Shown here one piece after another: positions 22,772 to 35,145 of a DNA stretch of 64,000 nt (the first letter of the stretch is position 1; every line of letters begins with the position of its first letter). The translations under genes and the position numbers were made by a program. Origin of the DNA: Hymenopus coronatus (taxonomy: Eukaryota > Arthropoda > Insecta > Mantodea > Hymenopodidae); assembly GCA_030762935.1 (NCBI GenBank), contig CM060896.1, positions 14,012,001 to 14,076,000 of the forward strand, in the 5' to 3' direction. The notes beneath the pieces were generated by a model. It did not search any database, was not told the DNA's origin, and saw only the letters and a list, made by a program, of their open reading frames with translations.

Positions 22772-22914
22772 AATGAGAACAGGCACCAAAACAGTATATA
22801 ACATTTGCTTCACAATCAGGAATGAGAAAAGGCACCAAAACAGTATATAACATTTGCTTCACAATCAGGAATGAGAACAGGCACCAAAACAGTATATAAC
22901 ATTTGCTTCACAAT
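22772..22914 (+). repeat. Tandem repeat, 49-bp unit, 2.9 copies
   Basis: Units begin at 22772, 22821 and 22870 (AATGAGAA[C/A]AGGCACC...). They differ from one another by only one base in the part I compared, so the array is young. Confidence 0.9.
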
Positions 22915-22984
22915 ATCATATTGACAACCCTATCAATAACATGAGAGTTTGCACATAGGGATAATTAGTTTGTAGCTGTTCAAT

Positions 22985-23785
22985 GCTACTTTTACTTTCT
23001 CTAGCACATACATAGATAGAGAAGGTATTGCATTACACTCAAAACGTTGACGCAGAAAATTCACCAGAAATATACATTTTGGCATCCTCTGCATCCAAAA
23101 AAAAATGGTTTTTACAAAAAAGATCTCTGGTGTGCATATGCCCATGTGTCTGTTAAATACCAATTTGGTATTAAGTTCAGCATCTTCCAAGGGTGTCACA
23201 TGAAGATTTTCAAGAAAATCCCACCATTTTAAACTACCTTTTGCATGCAAGATTTTTCCAAAATTTTGTTTTCCTCATAAATGCCTCAAACAATTTTTAT
23301 TAGAATAGTATATATTAAAAATATTTATATGACAAATAAATTGCATTTTCTGGGAATAGCCTCTGAAGCACTCTTCCTCCTGGAACTTTTTCATAACTGT
23401 AAACTATAAAAGATACACAAAATGAAAATGTGAATCTCGTTAAAACACACTCTTTATGCCCTAGTAATGTTTTGCATGGAGTTAACCATTTTCAAAATAT
23501 TCTTGATTACGGTTTCAACTTTACTTTTCTTAACAAGTCAACATTCATATATCTCTTTCCTTTTCTTCCTGCCATGAAAAGAGAACCACATAGCAACTGC
23601 TTTTAAAAGATTTGACTATTGTTTTAGCCTAGTGCTTTTCTTCTTATAAGGAAATAAGTAATAAGACCATTTCTGCTAATGTTTAGCTTGAAGCAGCTAT
23701 AGAAAAATAAGCTTTTGTAAGAGTAATCTGTTGCTAAATAGATACAGAAAGTCATGTGAAAGAAACACATAAGATTTTTTATAGC
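22985..23785 (+). repeat. Palindrome-ended repeat, copy F
   Basis: Left end at TACTTTCTCTAGCACATACA then ATAGATAGAGAAGG. Body blocks AAATTCACCAGAAATATACA, GCATCTTCCAAGGGTGTC, AAGATTTTCAAGAAAATCCC and AACTATAAAAGATACAC are in family order. Far end CAGAAAGTCATGTGAAAG at about 23744. Full length and moderately diverged. Confidence 0.8.
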
Positions 23786-25685
23786 TTCTTCCTCTTAAGC
23801 CAATAAACATAATGCAGGTTAGGTAAAATAAAAATTTGGCAGTGTAAATATTTTCTAAATGCAGATCCATTATTACTTCTGATTCCTCTAATCATATTAC
23901 TGAATACAGTAAGTTTAGCATAGACATGCCAAACTAAAAAATATTGGTCATCCCTCGAATATACCCATTATACTACACTGGTCAGCCATGCTACTCCTGC
24001 TGGAGAAGACAGGACTACATTACATTGCAACAAACTCAAGTTTCATCACAAGGATTGCAGGAGCCAGTTTTATGCCGCAACAATAGGCTAGAATGTAAAT
24101 AGGCAACAAATTAGGAATTACTCCTTATTTATAAATTTAACAGAAATTCTTTCTTCACTAGTTTTATCAGGCTTCACAGCTAGCACAGAATATTAGGACT
24201 TGAACGAAAACATATAGCAGAGAGATACAGCAATGATTTATTCAAACAATTTTTTAACATGTCAAGTCTGGGTATTGCAAAATTAATTTCAAAATTTGCA
24301 ACAATGTTACTTATTTTGTCTTCCATTCTAAACCATTCAAGTCTACAGGTTCACTGTTATATTATCTTACTTATTTTACTATATACCAACAAGTCCACTG
24401 TTTCACTGCAAAATGGCTGAATTATTGGAGTATAAAAGTCCAAGGTTGTTTCTTTGTTTTCTGTGACTATTTCTGGACCTGCATGTATTCCACAAAAAAA
24501 AAAGTTGCTGCCAGTACAATCAAGAAATGTCAAAGATCAAGTTGCTTTATACACAATAGATTTGAAAGTATAATGTATAAGGATTTAAGATTTCTTAAGA
24601 AACCAATATACCAGGTGAATCAGCTGTCCTTAACCTTTTTAATGCTATAATAATAATATTAATAATAATAATACAAATAACTTGATGTACAGAGTCAATA
24701 TAATACTCTTTTGGATTAGCCTCTGTGGATCAGGTGATAAAATTATAAAACAGCTTTCTTAGCCAAAGGTTTGAATCGTTTCCATCTTCAGATTTTCAGA
24801 TCTATTGATTTCTGACCTCTTTGCAATATAATTGCATTTGTACATCATTTAACAATAAATACTGATTAAGCACAACAGCGAATAAGATGAGGAAATGTAA
24901 CAAATATTTAGCAACCCAATCGGACATACTTATTGAAAATGAGGGCAATGAGGATATTGTTAAGAATATCATATGGAATTCCAGATAAAGAACCCTATTA
25001 ACCACAAAATTTCCAGCTTTAAATGTCTGAAAAAAAAAAAATGAACTAACAATTTTTGTGTATACAGTTGAAAATAAAATCACTAAATCAAACATATATG
25101 TTAAAGTACTAAAATACGTAACCACAATGTCACACAACAAATAAAACTCAATTAATAATGAAAAGTTACATTAAACTCATAATTTAATATGTACCACGCA
25201 CAGCTTCCAAGCATTATAATTCATTGCTAAGTGCAATGTAAAAATAATTAAAAGTAATATCAATTTTAGGTTATGAAGTACTTACAAAAATTATTTATTG
25301 CATGTTAAAAGGATAACTGTATAATAAAACTCCACTACAGTAGAATAAATAGTACTTTCATGAGTAAAAATTGTATTACTAAAAGTGTATTCTTCATAGC
25401 TTAATTATTTACCAATTACCAAACATACCAAAATTTTAAATGTACTGCCCTGTACATAGCTCTAGCTCAGGTGTCACCAACTTGTTGCTGTTTCAGTAAA
25501 GCAGAGAGAGCATCTTTGCTTGTTGCTCTTTATTTTGAATTGCCTTCTGTGCATTGCATGGTTGAAACTATGTTAAAAGTAAGATCAGATAATTTCTTTA
25601 GTGCAGTGGCCTTATGCAACATTGTGCATTTAAAATATTCAATCCATTAGAGTAAGTGAGAGTAAGTGTTAAAAGTAAACATTGG
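23786..25685. other. AT-rich intron
   Basis: A short AAT-repeat lies at about 24645-24672. No exon or element recognised. Confidence 0.45.
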
Positions 25686-25689
25686 GTCG

Positions 25690-26150
25690 ATTAATGACAC
25701 TAAACAACACTCACATTTAAATTTCCCAGAACATGTTTTGGAGACTGGTTTCCTCCATTGTCAATCAAACATCGACTAATCGCTGATGGTGATGCTGATC
25801 CATCCATTGCTTGCTCTGGTGGTGGTTCTATGAATTTTTACAATGAGTTGCCTTGGGGGATATTGAAGTTGATAATCCTATTTTTGTTTTTCCAAATGAA
25901 AATTTGTTCCCAAGTTGCCAATTCCTGCTTTCTAGTTATGTGTTTCAATAGTTTCAGCTCTGGGTTTATATTATGATTTTCTGTCCAAAATTGGGTAGCA
26001 ACTACTGATTTCTCTAGATGTTTGTGCTTTATGCATCTGAAGTGTTTCTTGGTGCTTTTTTCCATGTGCATCTTGGTTTTCCCAATGTAAACTTGTTCCA
26101 ACTGTTGCATTCTATTTGGTAAATTCCAGATTTTTTATTTGATGGGATGC
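25690..26150 (-). pseudogene. Penelope-like element: GIY-YIG domain and 3' end
   Basis: The minus strand from about 26110 reads VYIGKTKMHMEKSTKKHF, KHKHLEKSVVATQFWTENHN, INPELKLLKHITRKQELATW, EQIFIWKNKN. This is the C-terminal GIY-YIG endonuclease of PLEs: YIG(K/Q)T, the ..K.HLEKS...H/FxxENH stretch, and the terminal LxxWExxxIxKxKN block. The usual Arg and His of TGRxxxxRxxEH are replaced (KSTKKHF), so activity is doubtful. Downstream, a PPPEQA-type stretch leads to GGAAACCAGTCTCC, AAAACATGTTCTGGGA and AAATGTGAGTGTTG, the same end as the fold-backs at 32.6 and 34.9 kb. The reverse transcriptase part is missing. Confidence 0.8.
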
Positions 26151-28064
26151 TGTATTTAGTGATGGATCCAAGTACATTTTACAGTGTATTTATTACTGGT
26201 GCCAATTGTATATTGTATTCTTTAAAAATCTTTTAATTCGATCTCAACAACACTGTGAACAACTTCCAAAATAAAAAAGAGTAAGTGTACCTACTGAGGT
26301 TTATGATTAGTAGAGTAATTTTGCTCTATTATGTCTCTTTCATTAGTATTTATATTTTTGATATGAACAAACATATATTTTCATAGATTTGGAGTCATAA
26401 ATAAATAATTGTAAAAAAAAATTATGATTATTATACATAGCTGATTTGGCCAATATCATTGTAATCATATTATAATGCTAAAATTTTGAGAATTAATTTG
26501 TGATAAAAAACTTTCACATTTATAGCAGTGAATACGAACTGGAATATTGGCAAATAATTGAGAGAAAACCACAAAATATTCCTCTCTGTCATACTCACTT
26601 GCATAGGTTATATAATGATGCTGCAAAATGAGCTTTCTCAGTGAAAAATTTAGCCACAAATTAAACGTCATTTCCCCCACTTTTTATAAATAAGAAAGAT
26701 TCCTCCCAGGCAAGGCATAAACATAAAGAGTTGATGGCTTGTGTGTTGGATTACTTTCTGATCCTGACATTTTAAACTGACACACAACATACTTGCAAGG
26801 TACAAGAGACCCACTATTGTTGTCAGAAACAATCTCTAACTGCACAGCTTGCACTAGCACAAAATCAGGCAAGTTGGTGATACCTGCCCTAGCTGATAAA
26901 GGACAAACTGTGGTATAAAAAGTAAACATTAAAAGAAATATTTGCAGAAGAAACTTATATATATATATATGGATTGCACAGACATGGAAACCTAGGATTA
27001 GTTGATTCACCTGTCATAAAAGCTGAGAAGAATTCAATCAATAGTGTTTACTAGATGAGCTACCTGGTTTCAACCTTTCAGAATTATGCTTTCAAATCCA
27101 GTGCCTAAGGTATAAAGTATTAATGTGAATAAAAATATTGAAATAGATGCACAAGAATTCATAATGAAGTAAACAAATAAGTGATTTAATCTCTCATGGT
27201 CACTTCAATGCATACACAAAATAAGAAACCATGCTTAATAGTATGAATTAATTAACCATTTATTGTTCTTAACTGTTTGTGCATGTGAACCTAGTTTTTA
27301 TTCTTTTGCTTATATTCAAAGTACATTAACTATTTACATTAGAGAAATAAGAACATTTTGTAAAAGTTAACATTTCCATTGGAATTTTTGCATGTAAAAA
27401 ATATAGACTACTTAGTTGTAGTTTCATAATGATGAAGTTAATAGTGTAAAATGAAGCATATTGTAGCAATAAAGCATGTCAACTTTTGTAATCAGTCTGT
27501 CATAATTTATAACAATGTGTAATAAAGTGCCTTTGCTTGTTAAATGCATATTGTGATGTTTAATATTAGGTATGTATTTTATGATATTTAAGAATTTTTC
27601 CTAAACAAAAATATTAGCTCAATGTGGAACAAATTAAAAGTTTAGTAGTAATATTATGATAAGTATTGTAAACAAATGTATGCCAATAAAAATGCATGAA
27701 AGTGCCTCTAGAAAATGTTTATATACATATGCATTTTTGAGGTTAAAATGCTCACAAATAGGTATTCACTTAAACAGAGGTAGATATGGAAAAATAAGCT
27801 GAAATCATCTATCATTGCTGTTTAAGTAGCATAAATGCCAGTTTATTTACTTATTTATGCATTTGTTTCTTTCTTTCTTTGCTTATTTCAGAATTAAAAA
27901 GAGAAATAAAATAAGAAAAAAGGTATCTAAAAATGTTATGATTTCATCAGGACCATGAAACACGGATGTCTGATAATCTTGTTATTACAATTTAAAGCTG
28001 AGCATAAACAGTTGAGAAACTGAATGACAGAAAAATAAGTTGTTGTTGTTGTTGTTTTTTGTTT
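26151..28064. other. AT-rich intron
   Basis: Nothing recognised. Confidence 0.45.
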
Positions 28065-28305
28065 TTTTTAGTTTAACATTCTTTAACCTGGTTGGTCATA
28101 TTGGACGATGAATGAAATTGGTGAAATAATGCTCAAATGATCTCGGAGTCCATGGAGCTTAGTGCTACTTGACATTTGTCTTCTCAGGATAAGGGAAAAC
28201 CGCGAAAAAAAACGTATCTGGGTAACTCACCCTAAGCGAGATTCGAACTCACGACCTTTTGAATGTAATTCAGACACGCTACCACCACACTACCCAGATG
28301 GGCAA
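28065..28305 (-). mobile_element. tRNA-derived SINE, family S3, copy 1
   Basis: On the minus strand, A box TAGTGTGGTGGTAGC and B box GAGTTCGAATCTC (28238-28250). The body contains GGTTTTCCCTTATCCTGAG, AGCTCCATGGACTCCGAGA and CATTTCATTCATCG-type blocks shared with copies at 34605 and 44490. A TTG-rich/T-rich tract lies at the body end. Confidence 0.8.
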
Positions 28306-29453
28306 GTAGGTATTGTAAACAAATGAAAATTATTTGCAAAGACTTTCTTGCATTTTTATTTTCAACATATTGTTCTGTATAAAACAGCTGGTAACATATT
28401 TCCAAGTGACAGCTGTCAAGGTATAATGTTCTAAAAATTGTATTACTCTATCACATAAATCTAATGAATAATGAATGTTTAACATATTCTTACATATTGA
28501 CTATGAATAATTGTATGATAACCTATAGACATCTATTAATAATTCCACAAATATCAACTTTATAACATTGAAAGGCTGCTTCAGTAAGTTTATACAGTCT
28601 CTACAAGCAATTAATTTATATAAAATATCTCCAAGCTAACTGTAAAACAGTACTTTAAAAAAGGAAAGAAAGAAAAGAAAAAAAAAAAAAAAAAGGAAAG
28701 CTAAATCTGAGCATTTACTACATAGAAATTAGTCTGAAAGAGTAATGACTACTGCATAAGAAATAAACATATATTGATGTATAACAGTTTATAATAATAG
28801 TTTCAATATTAAATTTTGAAAATGTCATATATCTCAAAATATAAAGAAACAATAACAAATTCCATATATTTATAAATGTAATAGCTTATGGATGTACACA
28901 TTCACCATAATCTCTAATTTTTAATGATCTGTTTAACATAGACATTTATAATTTCTACTCTTTTCTCAAAATTTAGTTTGGAATAAATATTTCCCAAAAT
29001 CATGAAAGTATTAGCTTATCTTTATTATAAAAAGTTTGCTCAAATCTTCAAAAAATATTCCATGAAGGCTGATTTGAAAATTGTCAAGTAAAACTTAATA
29101 AATAATAAAAATACTTGTTATCAGTTCTAATAGACCTCTTAGACACAGAATAGTAAAATAAAATCCAAAAAAATTAAGCATTTAACATTAAAAGTAAATG
29201 TGAGATACACAAAGACATATTTTTCATATTACCCAAAGTTGAACAAGACCTTGAAGTTTATTAAATATTTAAACCTAAAGAGCATGTAAGCTTTTATCTA
29301 ATTCTGCATGCTTCATTTTCAATATCGTATTTTCTGAGAAAGAACATTTTAACTAAAATAGTTGATATTAGTTCAGTGTTCATGTCTTGGAGGAGTGTCT
29401 TAAATGTATAATAAAGATATGTCTATGTGTGGTGGTGGCCTTGTTTTGAACAG
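28306..29453. other. AT-rich intron upstream of exon B
   Basis: It holds an A-rich patch at 28660-28695. It ends GGTGGTGGCCTTGTTTTGAACAG, a weak but usable acceptor. Confidence 0.5.
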
Positions 29454-29573
29454 AACGAGAATGCTGACGAGCTTGCAGATATAGACCTGAATGATCCCGA
29501 GCTTCATGCAGCGGCCAGCAAGATCCAGTCAACGTTTAGAAAGCGCATTGCACCCAGCAAATCTGCTCATTGA
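29454..29573 (+). CDS. igl: igloo/neurogranin-type IQ alternative last exon (exon B)
   Basis: Phase-0 frame after CAG 29451-29453: NENADELADIDLNDPELHAA then ASKIQSTFRKRIAPSKSAH and TGA (29571-29573), 39 codons. The acidic ELADIDLxDPxL block followed by AAxKIQ is the signature of insect igloo IQ modules and of vertebrate neurogranin/PCP4/GAP-43, which bind calmodulin, mainly in neurons. Here the IQ motif stops halfway: IQSTFRK is present, but Gly-7 is Lys and the Arg at position 11 is Pro, followed by a Pro/Ser/Lys tail. Thr occupies the place of the protein kinase C Ser of neurogranin. No strong donor lies inside (only weak GT contexts), so it reads as a last exon. I saw no canonical AATAAA close downstream. 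Confidence 0.8.
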   Translation, partial: NENADELADIDLNDPELHAAASKIQSTFRKRIAPSKSAH

Positions 29574-31229
29574 ATTTCATTGCTTCTAGAAGTGTTTCTT
29601 CTCAAATTTATGAAATATTATATAGAACATTTCTGTAGTGAATGTATTGATAAAAAATAATTGCTTTAACTTAATTATGATGTACAGTTTTACTCAGGTC
29701 AGAAATTTGTTGTTAGGTTATTTCAAATACAAAGACTGATATAGCAAATGCATAAAATAGTTCTGTAATTTTCCTAGTTATTAGTAGAATTTGTTATAAC
29801 AGTTGATGAATATTATGATCACTTTACAAGTATTTCCATTAAGGTCAAAAGAAGTTTGTAATTTAGATTGAAATTGACAATTGTATTCCTCACTTAATGT
29901 TTGAGTTTCCATTATAAATTCTTTGAATGAAAGTTTATTGAAAATAATGAAGCCTGTGTCTTAGAATTCTCTATCACATGCCTTAACTTAGGAGAAAATA
30001 GTTATCTATATGTTAAAATGTAGTAAATGTGAACTCACAACGAATTTACAAATATGGGAATAAGATGATTCCTAAACACAAAGATGCAGTATGAGAAAAT
30101 CTGCTCTCTGATAGACACATCCATCTTTCCAGTATTACTTCCTTCTGTATTCCTTAGCTGGAAAAGAAAACTATCAAGCAGTGACAGTTCACAACACTCT
30201 GCAAAATTGTTCAGAAGTACTTAACACATAGTAAGTTGTCATTGGGGGTATATCTTTTCAAAATAATTTGAGATCTTTTTGTGGTTTACAGAGAAAATGT
30301 GATTCAGTTTGGGAATTTAATCTTGCACTGGCATGTTGCCATGGTAGCTCAGTCAGTTAGAACATTACATGGAAACTGGAAAATCTATGGCATTGAATTT
30401 TTCAGCCTAATTCTACCTTTACAACCTTGTCCTACACATGGCATATGAAGGAACAATTAAGTACTAAAATTTTATTGTCAAAAACTGCCAATTTGCTGAA
30501 GTTTACCAATGTGCTATGCTATGCCCTGACCAATTGTCATATCCCATAGTTTTCAGATGTTTCAGGTATATCACATTACATACATAATAGCTGGAAAGTA
30601 TGTTGCAATCACCTTGAATATAATAAGAAAAGTTTATGTGCTATATCAGTTTATTTCCAGAACACTTAGCTGGAGCAGAAATAAATAATAATTTATTAAT
30701 GCTTGTAGTATGCTTTTACGCAGACTTCTCTATGCTGAGGCACTTGGTTTGATGAGTAGGTCCATCTGTCATACACTGCATCAGTTTACAACTATAACGG
30801 GATGTAAAAGGAACTTGTGATATTTGTTTTATGTTCATCTTGCATCTATGGCAGAAAATGCCTGGGCATAATTAAATTTCATTATTTTCAATATACTTTC
30901 ACCCAGAAAGGTATAAAGATCTCAGGCACAAATCTTGACAAAGTCTTTTTGCAAGTCGGTTTCAAAAACATCAAATAATTTTTCAAAAGCCATCCAGCAA
31001 CATTGCCATCAGAGCACATCATAAACATGTAATAAGTGAAGTTTTATCACATATTTCTGCAAGTTTAAATTTAAATTCTTGATAATACATAATAACTTGT
31101 TAATTAAAATTAATTCCTGGACTACTTGTTTCCTAAAGTTCACAATGTATGAACTATAGCCAGACGCTGCCCATAAGGTGGGGGTCCAGAAGGACCTGTA
31201 AGGTAAAATATCAGAACAATACTTACGAT
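29574..31229. other. 3' UTR of exon B and AT-rich intron
   Basis: A degenerate tRNA-like stretch at 30340-30430 (GGTAGCTCAGTCAGTTAGAA, then GGCATTGAATTTTTC) could be an old SINE head; its B box is poor. Nothing else recognised. Confidence 0.4.
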
Positions 31230-32240
31230 TAGGGCTCGGATTTTTAGGCAAATACATATTTTATTTGCGAGCTAATATGAACTTGAAACTGAGTTTAATG
31301 TTCTGGGTATGTACACTACACCAAATATTTTAAGTTTTATTGCACATGAAAATGCATATTTTCTTATTTTTTTAGGTAAATAAACATTTTTCCTATATTT
31401 GCATAAATTACACAAAAAGCGCATAAAGGAAAGTTTTTAAAATAATTTTCACATAATTTCGTAAAATCACAAAAGCAGCAGCAGAATTATTTTTAACAAG
31501 TCACTATCCACTTCTGTAATGGTTAATTACACATGCCAGATGAGACAATTTGTTGTTAATTATTATAAGAACTGATATGTTAACTATATTATCCTGAGCT
31601 GGCAAGATAAGAACGGGAATTCCTCCACTGCCATATGCTCAAAATAAATAAACACTGTTATCGCTTCACAGCCCAGCTAGTATATACACTGATACTTGCT
31701 AAACTGTATAGTCAATTAGTCACTCATTTGTCACTTGTCCGCAAGGTTTAGACAACCTTTTAGTTGTGCTGGGAAGTTACATATCGACAGTTTTGACTTC
31801 AGAGAGGAGTAAACATGTCCAGAGTGAAAAGTAGTGCAAGAATATGCTGCAGAATTTAAGGAGATTTTCAGTTCTGATGGTAAAATCCTGAAATTATTGA
31901 TGTGAGTGTGAGTAACATTCCATGTAATAATTATGCAAGACTTACTCCTTATGACATGGAGCGATCATTTCGAAATTCAAGGCACTTCTTCATCACAATC
32001 GTGAATCTTTCGGGATGGAAAATTTGAGGAAGCACGTGGCCGTATACAGTATTTGGTGATCGCTCCCACGAATGATGACTGGTGAGTACCATGTACATTT
32101 CTATTAGAGCAGCCATTCACATTCATATTTTATTTGTTTTGGCACATATTTTTTACTTTTTAGCACATATTTTTAACATTTTTAGTGCATAAAAAATAAA
32201 TATTTCCCCAAGTTTTTAGTACCTAAAAATCTAAGCCCTA
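31230..32240 (+). mobile_element. hAT element, non-autonomous, with 8-bp target duplication
   Basis: TIRs TAGGGCTCGGATTTTTAGG (left) and TAGGGCTTAGATTTTTAGG (right, other strand) are flanked by CTTACGAT (31222-31229) and CTTATGAT (32241-32248), an 8-bp duplication with one mismatch, as expected for hAT. Inside, broken plus-strand frames at 31830-32070 give VQEYAAEFKEIFSSDGKIL and LTPYDMERSFRNSRHFF, which resemble insect hAT-like transposase parts. At 1011 bp it is a deletion derivative. Confidence 0.85.
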
Positions 32241-32599
32241 CTTATGATGTATCTTTTTACGCTTCTCTTCTCTGTACAGATTATGCATGACTTTGTGATC
32301 AACAGGGAATCTAGCACAATAACTTGTAGGGAGGCCTGCCAACATGACTGCCTGGGAACCTAGAACTGATATGATCAACCTTGAATGTAGCAAATTTAAT
32401 CATTATTATTGCTATAAAACATTAAGGGTCACTTTCTCCAAATCAGTTTCATTTAAACAATTTAACTATGAATGCTCCATCTTTAGCCTATGTTTAGTTT
32501 TAAATGGTGCTACATAAAGATTTTCTCTAGACATCAGCCTGGTAAACTGCATCAAGTTTTGGTAGATGTAGTAGTAGGACTAACAGATTTTTATTTAAC
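32241..32599. other. AT-rich intron
   Basis: Nothing recognised. Confidence 0.4.
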
Positions 32600-33126
32600 A
32601 ATTGAAAATTACTTGAGTCGATTTTGTAACACTTACATCACTTACTTTTTATTTCTGAAAACATGTTTCAGAAGCCATGTGCTTCCAATGTCAATTCCTT
32701 TGGTGGACTGCTGGTATTGCTTGCTGTGGTGGTTGTCTCTGTTCCTGGTGGTGGTTTGATGAACCTCTGTATCAGTAGGTCGCCTGGCAGGATTTCAAAA
32801 TTGAAAACGTGGTTCTTGTTTTCCCAAACTTTTAATTCTGTCTTCCTTGTGATGTTTTTGAGTAAACAAGAACTGCGTTTTCAATTTTGAAATCCCGCCA
32901 GGTGACCTACTGATACAGAGGTTCATCAGACCACCACCAGGGCCAGAGACAACCACTACAGCAAGCAATGCCAGCAGTCGACCAACAGAATTGATAATGG
33001 AAGCACATGGCTTCTGAAACATGTTTTCCGAAATAAAAAGTAAGTGATGTAGTGTTACAAAATCAACTCAACTAATTTTCAGTTGTTAAAACACATCACA
33101 TTCACAAAGCCCACCATATATCAGTA
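32600..33126. mobile_element. Penelope-like fold-back element
   Basis: The arms (about 32600-32810 and 32876-33090) are inverted copies of a PLE 3' end: the coding remnant PPGDLLIQRFI, a PPPGPETTTTASN stretch, a hairpin (GGAAGCACATGGCTTC), then GAAACATGTT and AAATAAAAAGTAAGTGATG. The right side extends to CCACCATATATCAGTAA as in the copy at 61.7 kb. The spacer holds GIY-YIG tail remnants. The Leu/Val-rich frames on either strand are artefacts of the arms. A flanking GAT..TTTATTTAA repeat may be the target duplication. Confidence 0.8.
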
Positions 33127-34604
33127 AGATATTTATTTATTTAAGGTCACATTAACAGCTAAGCACATATTTGTACTTACATTTTCCTGAATGTAAATTT
33201 CAATAGATTTGATTTCTTACTCACAATATAACATCTAATAATTCATCAGCATACAACTAAAAGCTAAAAATGTAATAACATGAAACTGAACAGTTAATTT
33301 TATAATTACATAAATAATTTATATAATATTAAATTTTTAACACTGATATAAGTAATAACCAAAATCCAAAACTGAACAATAATCTACAAAAAGTAAAATA
33401 CAATATAATTAATAATGTCAAAATTATAAATAAAAATAAATTATTAACAAATTTATAATGAATAACTAGCTAAAATCATTGAAATACAAATTCAAAATCT
33501 TAATATTACTAATCCACATGATAAATAATCATAACCAAAAACTCCTCTTATAATACAAACTTTAAAATGTAGACAGCTGAACACAGTACAGATTCTTATA
33601 ACAAATTGCATCATTTAATAGAATATTTAGAATGGATTTATAATCATTCATTTTACTGGAAGGAACTTAGTACTTAAGAGTGTTCACATTCAAAAATAAG
33701 TCTCATTATAAACAGTACTTTGCATTATCAGAGTAAGTGTTGATGGGATAATATTGAATGACCAATCCATAATCACATATACTTATCTGCTCTCATCTGT
33801 TCTTTAGATGGATTTGATTTACAGTGAATACTGAATTCCTATTTGTGAGTGTATTTGGGCAGTTTTTAATGCATTCACCATTCCAGAACTTCTTATTATG
33901 GACAACTGAGGTATTTTTTGAGATCTGTGTGAGAAATTTGTAGATTTTCCCATGGATATTGTTGCATCCTTAGCTCCCTTGTCAGATTGTTCTTATAAGA
34001 GATCCCTAAATGGGATGAGATTCACTGAATTATTATCTCTTTGTTGGAATGAATATCATTGTAAATTTGTTTGATTTCTTCAATATTTTAATGGCTATGG
34101 CTGCTTATATTACATGAATCTGTGCATATTAAAACATCTTTTGCAGGATTTTTAATTGGTACATCAACTGCCTTTCTACTTGCAGACAAAAGTGTCAAAA
34201 AACAAAACAAAAACTGAGCATATACCATTTAATTTGTATTTGATGACATCATCAGTGGTCATGATTGTGCAGTTCAATCCTTGTGAGAAATGAGATCCAC
34301 CAATGCAAAACTGTTTGTAATCTTTATATCTATACATTGGTTCACTGGAAAGTACTTTGTAAGTTAAAGGGTTTTTTTCACTTTTATTGTTACTCATTAA
34401 GGTGATGTCAATGATCAAACAAATAATTAGTCATGTTGGGTTTTGTGAAGTATTGAGGATTGTTGTAGACAAAAGCAAATTGATGGTATGCAAATAGGTT
34501 TTTATATAATGAAAAGGTAAAAGCTATTATTGTAATACCATGTCATTTGTTGAATTTTTGGCAAGATTGATATTTTTGCACCATAACTACAATAATTCTT
34601 TGTC
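33127..34604. other. Very AT-rich intron
   Basis: Nothing recognised. Confidence 0.45.
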
Positions 34605-34862
34605 TCCTAATGTGTAAAGGTTCTTTGTCATCTTCCAACAAATGTTTGGTCGTATCAGACAATGAATGAAATCAGTGAAATGATGCTCAAATGTCCTTGG
34701 GGTCCATGGAGCTTAAAGTTACTTGACATTCATCTTCTCGGGATAAGAGAAATCCCTGAAATAAAACCTTATCCGGGTAACTCATCCTAAGCAAGATTCA
34801 AGCTCGCGACGTGTTGAATGTGAGGCAGACACTTTACCCCACACTACCCAGGCAGGGAAATG
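34605..34862 (-). mobile_element. tRNA-derived SINE, family S3, copy 2
   Basis: Same head and body as the copy at 28065: minus-strand B box GAGCTTGAATCT (34794-34805), A box region GTAGTGTGGGGTAAAG, and AGCTCCATGGACCCCAAGGA in the body. The body-distal end is at about 34610. Confidence 0.8.
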
Positions 34863-34914
34863 TTTATGTTGCTAATGAACATAGGTAAAGTAGGTCAACA
34901 GTAACAACAAAATA

Positions 34915-35145
34915 ACTTTTATTTGACAAGTCAATTAATTACACTAAAAAACACTTACTAGAGATTTTTGCTGGAACATGTTTCGAAGGACAAGTTTCTT
35001 TCATTTTCAACCAGACATAACCATCTTCATTTTCAACTTGTCTGGTTAAAGATGAAGAAAACTAGTCCTTCGAAACATGTTCTGGCAAAAATGCCAAGTA
35101 AGTGTTGTTTAGTGTAATTAATTGACTCGTCAAATAAATGAATAT
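34915..35145. mobile_element. Penelope-like fold-back element
   Basis: Inverted arms (about 34921-35015 and 35060-35140) contain CTTCGAAACATGTTCTGGCA and AAGTAAGTGTTGTTTAGTGT, the latter almost as at the end of the PLE at 25.7 kb. So these are two inverted PLE ends with a short centre. TAACAACA on each side may be a target duplication, but it is short. Confidence 0.75.

Noticed and set aside
22772..22914. CRISPR-like array
   Set aside because: Units are directly adjacent with no unique spacers; this is a plain tandem repeat in eukaryotic DNA.
25838..26110. GIY-YIG frame as a functional host endonuclease
   Set aside because: It continues into the typical PLE tail and end sequence, lacks the usual Arg/His residues, and has no reverse transcriptase or start context.
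32490..33022. Leu/Val-rich hydrophobic frames on both strands
   Set aside because: Both arise from the two arms of a PLE fold-back read in the wrong frame; the relevant frame is the PPGPETTTT one.
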